This document shows positions 5,098 to 7,583 of a stretch of 7,583 nt of DNA, in pieces. Both the position numbers and the translations under genes were made by a program. Below the pieces are notes generated by a model. The model was not told where the DNA came from. It did not search any database and saw nothing but the letters and a program-made list of their open reading frames with translations. This stretch comes from DATMYQ01 sp035560935 (GTDB taxonomy: Bacteria; Bacillota; Negativicutes; Sporomusales; Sporomusaceae), in contig DATMYQ010000387.1 of assembly GCA_035560935.1 (NCBI GenBank), forward strand, positions 1-7,583. The letters run 5' to 3'. The first letter of the stretch is position 1. Each line of letters opens with the position of its first letter.

Positions 5098-7257
5098 TCA
5101 ATATCCGAGGTAACTGCCGGCCTGGTAAATGACCAACGCCAACACATACGCCAGTGCCGTGGAATATACAAAGCTAAACAATGGCCATCGCCAGGAATCC
5201 GTCTCCCGGCGAATTACGGCCAGCGCCGCCAGGCAGGGAGAATAAAGCAGGGTAAACACCATCAGCGCCAACGCTACCAGCGGACGGAACGCGGGATCTG
5301 CCGCCATCGCTTCCTGCAGCGCGCCGCCGTCTTCGGCGTCACCGGTGCTGTAGATGGTTCCCAGCGTACTAACCAGCACTTCTTTGGCTGCTACCGCCGA
5401 CAATAGCCCCACTCCCATTTTCCAGTCAAATCCTAACGGTTTGATTAAAGGTTCCATTGTCTGGCCCAATTGACCGGCATAGCTGTTCGCCAGTTTTTCC
5501 GCTGCCAGTTGTTTTTCCATCGCCGCTTTTGCTTCATCATCCGGCACGTCCTCAGTCGCGGTCGCCTCCAGTTCCTCCGGAATATCAGCCATCGCCGTTA
5601 CTGCCGCCGTGTTGCCCACCGCCAACGTTTCCTGATTCATATCGGTATTGGGATAATTGGTCAGAAACCAAACCAAAACGGAGGCGGCCAGAATCAAAGT
5701 ACCCGCTTTTTTCAAATACAGGGCGCTACGTTCCCACATGTGAATGGTTACACTGCGTAAAGTCGGCCAGTGATATTGCGGCATCTCCATAACGAAAGAT
5801 TCCGCGACACCCGGGAACATCCAGCGGCGGAAAATTTTTGCCGTCGCCACCGCCATAATAATTCCCAGCAGATAAACCCCAAACAGCACCGTACCGGCCA
5901 TTTCCTCCGCGAAGAACGCTCCGGCCAACAATGTATACACCGGCAACCTGGCGCTGCAGCTCATCATCGGCATCACCAGGATGGTCACCATACGGTCGCG
6001 GGGATTTTCTAACGTCCGGGTTCCCATAATCGCCGGAACATTGCACCCGAAGCCCAGCAATAGTGGGATAAATGCTTTGCCATGCAGTCCCACCGACCGC
6101 ATCAGCCGGTCCATGACAAAGGCAGCCCGGGCCATGTATCCAGTATCCTCCAATAACGAAATCGCCAGGAACAGCAACAAAATTTGCGGCAAGAACGAGA
6201 CTACACTGCCGACACCGCCAACGACACCATCCACCAATAATGACCGCAACTCTCCTTCCGCCATTTGCCCGCCTACCCAGGTGCCAAACATTTTCATGAC
6301 ACCTTCCAGCCAATCCTGAGGATATTGTCCCACCGTAAACACCATATTGAATAATAACCACATAATGCCGAGAAATATCGGCAATCCCAGCCAACGATGC
6401 GTCAGTACGCGATCAATCCGGTCAGAGGGCGTCACACCAAATTCCGCTGGAGTCTGGGCCACTTCCCGAAACAGCTGCCCGACAAAAGCGTATCGGCTGG
6501 ATACCAACAGCGATTCGGCTGCTTCTCCGGTAGTCTCCTGGATACGTTTCCGATGGGTTTGCGCTATTTTCAACGATCTCTCCCCACCGCTGAGTTTCAT
6601 CACCAATTCACTCATTTCCCCATCTTCTTCCAGCAGCCGTATAGCCAGCCAGCGTAAAGGATAGCGGACACCCGATACCATAAGCAACGCATCGCTCACT
6701 GCTTTAATTGCCGGTTCAATCTCCGGCCCATAATCAATAGCAAAAGCTGCGGTTTCCCGTGTGGTCTCACCCGCCACCAGATCCAGCAAATCTTCCGTTC
6801 CCTGGTTGCGACTGCCCACCAGGCAGACCACCGGAATTCCTAGCCGTTGGGACAATGCCGCCGTATCAATGCTCAACCCCCGACGCTGCGCCACATCAGT
6901 CATATTCAGGCCCATCGCCATCGGGCGGCCCAGTTCCAACAGTTGGACAGCCAGATACAAATTTCGTTCCAGGTTGGAGGCATCCAGAATATTGACGATC
7001 ATATCCGGCCGGTCGTCCAGAATAGCCCGCCGCGCTGCCGCTTCATCCGGCGAATGAGCGGTCAGGCTATAAGATCCCGGAAGATCCACCACCAAAATAT
7101 CTTGCCCTTTACGCCGGCAAAATCCTTCTTTTTTTTCCACTGTCACGCCGGGATAGTTTCCCACATGCTGCCGCGCACCGGTAATATTATTGAATATGGT
7201 GGTTTTACCGCAATTGGGATTACCGGCCAAAGCCACTGTCAGGCATTGTGCTGTCAT
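5098..7257 (-). CDS. feoB: FeoB, GTPase-coupled ferrous iron transporter
   Basis: A 719-residue inner-membrane Fe(II) importer of typical length. The N-terminal G domain shows GNPNCGKT (12-19), GNYPGVT (33-39), DLPG (58-61) and NMTD (118-121), followed by the helical spacer domain up to about residue 280. The membrane part contains both Gate-type conserved segments: GFGCNVPAIMGTR (402-414) with C405, MSCSARLPVY (432-441) with C434, and later AAKEV (623-627) and SPCLAAL (673-679). A loop at about 534-609 is longer than in the E. coli protein and carries an acidic Ala/Glu/Asp-rich stretch. The ATG at 7257 is chosen because GGGGAGG (7273-7267) lies nine bases upstream; the in-frame ATG at 7275 has none. 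It is the second gene of the unit, 33 bases after feoA; a small hairpin (7277-7289) lies in that gap. No feoC is seen. Expression is likely iron-repressed through the site upstream of feoA. Confidence 0.98.
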   Translation of the reverse strand: MTAQCLTVALAGNPNCGKTTIFNNITGARQHVGNYPGVTVEKKEGFCRRKGQDILVVDLPGSYSLTAHSPDEAAARRAILDDRPDMIVNILDASNLERNLYLAVQLLELGRPMAMGLNMTDVAQRRGLSIDTAALSQRLGIPVVCLVGSRNQGTEDLLDLVAGETTRETAAFAIDYGPEIEPAIKAVSDALLMVSGVRYPLRWLAIRLLEEDGEMSELVMKLSGGERSLKIAQTHRKRIQETTGEAAESLLVSSRYAFVGQLFREVAQTPAEFGVTPSDRIDRVLTHRWLGLPIFLGIMWLLFNMVFTVGQYPQDWLEGVMKMFGTWVGGQMAEGELRSLLVDGVVGGVGSVVSFLPQILLLFLAISLLEDTGYMARAAFVMDRLMRSVGLHGKAFIPLLLGFGCNVPAIMGTRTLENPRDRMVTILVMPMMSCSARLPVYTLLAGAFFAEEMAGTVLFGVYLLGIIMAVATAKIFRRWMFPGVAESFVMEMPQYHWPTLRSVTIHMWERSALYLKKAGTLILAASVLVWFLTNYPNTDMNQETLAVGNTAAVTAMADIPEELEATATEDVPDDEAKAAMEKQLAAEKLANSYAGQLGQTMEPLIKPLGFDWKMGVGLLSAVAAKEVLVSTLGTIYSTGDAEDGGALQEAMAADPAFRPLVALALMVFTLLYSPCLAALAVIRRETDSWRWPLFSFVYSTALAYVLALVIYQAGSYLGY

Positions 7258-7266
7258 TCGTTTTTT

Positions 7267-7273
7267 CCTCCCC
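7267..7273 (-). promoter_or_regulatory. Ribosome binding site that fixes the feoB start
   Basis: GGGGAGG on the minus strand, nine bases before the ATG at 7257. It lies within the first codons of the longer reading from 7275, which has no upstream site of its own. Confidence 0.8.
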
Positions 7274-7290
7274 ATAAGCCCCGAAGGCTG

Positions 7291-7533
7291 TTAGTTTACA
7301 GAGTCTACAGTATCTACTTCTACTAAATCCGCTTCCCGTTTTCGCAATGCCAGGTTGAAATTTTTTATTTTTATTTCCAGCGGATCGCCTAACGGAGCAG
7401 ATTTTTGCAACTGCACCCTGGTTCCCGCAACGATTCCCATATCCATCATCCGTCGTTTCAAAGGACCTTCCGCCCGTATCCTGACTACCTCCGCCGTAGT
7501 TCCCGGTGTTAGCAAACTCAACTTTGTCAGCAT
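7291..7533 (-). CDS. feoA: FeoA, SH3-like partner of FeoB
   Basis: An 80-residue cytosolic protein of normal FeoA length, forming one small SH3-like beta-barrel. The family pattern is clear: a PGTTAEVVRI N-terminal strand, then the GPLKRRMMDMGIVAGTRV segment (23-40) that matches the conserved R-L-x-x-M-G-x-x-P-G-x-x-V core, then PLGDPLEIKI and ALRKREADLV strands. FeoA is needed for full FeoB transport activity and is thought to act on its G domain. The ATG at 7533 has AAAGGAG ending eight bases upstream. It is the first gene of the iron unit and immediately follows a Fur-box-like sequence. Confidence 0.96.
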   Translation of the reverse strand: MLTKLSLLTPGTTAEVVRIRAEGPLKRRMMDMGIVAGTRVQLQKSAPLGDPLEIKIKNFNLALRKREADLVEVDTVDSVN

Positions 7534-7561
7534 CGTCTTATCTCCTTTACTTTTTCGATAT

Positions 7562-7576
7562 CAATAATCATTCTCA
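7562..7576 (-). promoter_or_regulatory. Fur-box-like operator upstream of feoA
   Basis: TGAGAATGATTATTG on the minus strand agrees with the 7-1-7 Fur consensus TGATAATNATTATCA at 11-12 of the 14 fixed positions, 29 bases before the feoA ATG. It adjoins a TATTAT -10-like box, the usual place for iron-dependent repression. Feo operons are classic Fur targets. The repressor gene itself is not in view. Confidence 0.65.
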
Positions 7577-7582
7577 ATAATA
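7577..7582 (-). promoter_or_regulatory. Candidate -10 box of the feo unit
   Basis: TATTAT on the minus strand lies directly upstream of the Fur-like site and 44 bases before the feoA start. The -35 box would be outside the window, so the promoter is incomplete here. Confidence 0.4.
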
Positions 7583-7583
7583 C

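Noticed and set aside
5085..5101. TTGATA at 5101-5096 on the minus strand as an internal promoter for the cyclase gene
   Set aside because: The -35-like box is good but no convincing -10 box follows at 16-18 bases (best are TTTTAG and TTTAGA). Not enough to split the unit, though a weak internal promoter is not excluded.
5726..6394. 222-codon minus-strand ORF
   Set aside because: Lies wholly inside feoB in another frame; Gly/Trp/Arg-rich with no domain pattern, while the feoB frame encodes conserved gate motifs here.
6847..7326. 159-codon plus-strand ORF
   Set aside because: Antisense to the feoB G domain and the feoA/feoB junction, with Pro/Arg/His-rich composition typical of a shadow frame and no good ribosome binding site.
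1..7583. CRISPR array, insertion sequence, integrase, phage attachment site or toxin-antitoxin pair
   Set aside because: No direct repeat series, transposase-like ORF or flanking duplication was seen; a tRNA cluster is present but without an adjacent integrase or repeated tRNA end.

Overview
The window looks like a chromosomal segment of an anaerobic or microaerophilic Firmicute, plausibly a Negativicutes (Sporomusa-type) bacterium. This rests on strong AGGAGG-type ribosome binding sites, use of TTG and GTG starts, about 50% GC, tRNA genes with encoded CCA ends, and a FeoA/FeoB/FeoB-associated Cys-rich protein set. The taxonomic guess is inference; nothing here fixes the genus.

Layout from left to right. 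(1) A plus-strand bacteriohemerythrin gene (97-492) ends at a strong hairpin terminator. (2) A minus-strand tRNA cluster is transcribed His(GUG)-Gln(UUG)-Lys(UUU) (940 to 692), with a good sigma-70 promoter upstream and its own terminator. The roughly 200-base convergent spacer to the hemerythrin gene carries three consecutive hairpins. (3) A minus-strand secreted or membrane-anchored TPR protein (1960-1079) has an unassigned N-terminal domain. (4) A minus-strand OmpR-type response regulator (2863-2201) starts at TTG and has no histidine kinase beside it. (5) A minus-strand five-gene iron unit runs from the right edge: feoA (7533-7291), feoB (7257-5098), a membrane GGDEF diguanylate cyclase (5037-3994), a stand-alone HD-GYP phosphodiesterase (3973-3308) and a 58-residue FeoB-associated Cys-rich membrane protein (3267-3091). 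It ends at a hairpin plus T8 terminator at 2951-2984. A Fur-box-like sequence lies just upstream of feoA.

The most interesting point is the iron unit. A matched pair of c-di-GMP synthesis and degradation genes sits between feoB and its small Cys-rich partner, all on one strand with short gaps (33, 60, 20 and 40 nt) and no clear internal terminator. HD-GYP enzymes use bound iron for catalysis, and the cyclase carries an unusual C-x3-C-x2-C cluster in its GGDEF domain. A plausible but untested reading is that ferrous iron uptake and c-di-GMP level are co-regulated, or that the c-di-GMP pair senses iron or redox state. The 58-residue protein is short enough to be missed by length-filtered ORF calling.

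Several starts are revised from the longest possible ORF on ribosome-binding-site evidence: TPR protein at 1960, response regulator at 2863 (TTG) and feoB at 7257. No CRISPR array, insertion sequence, integrase or attachment site was seen.
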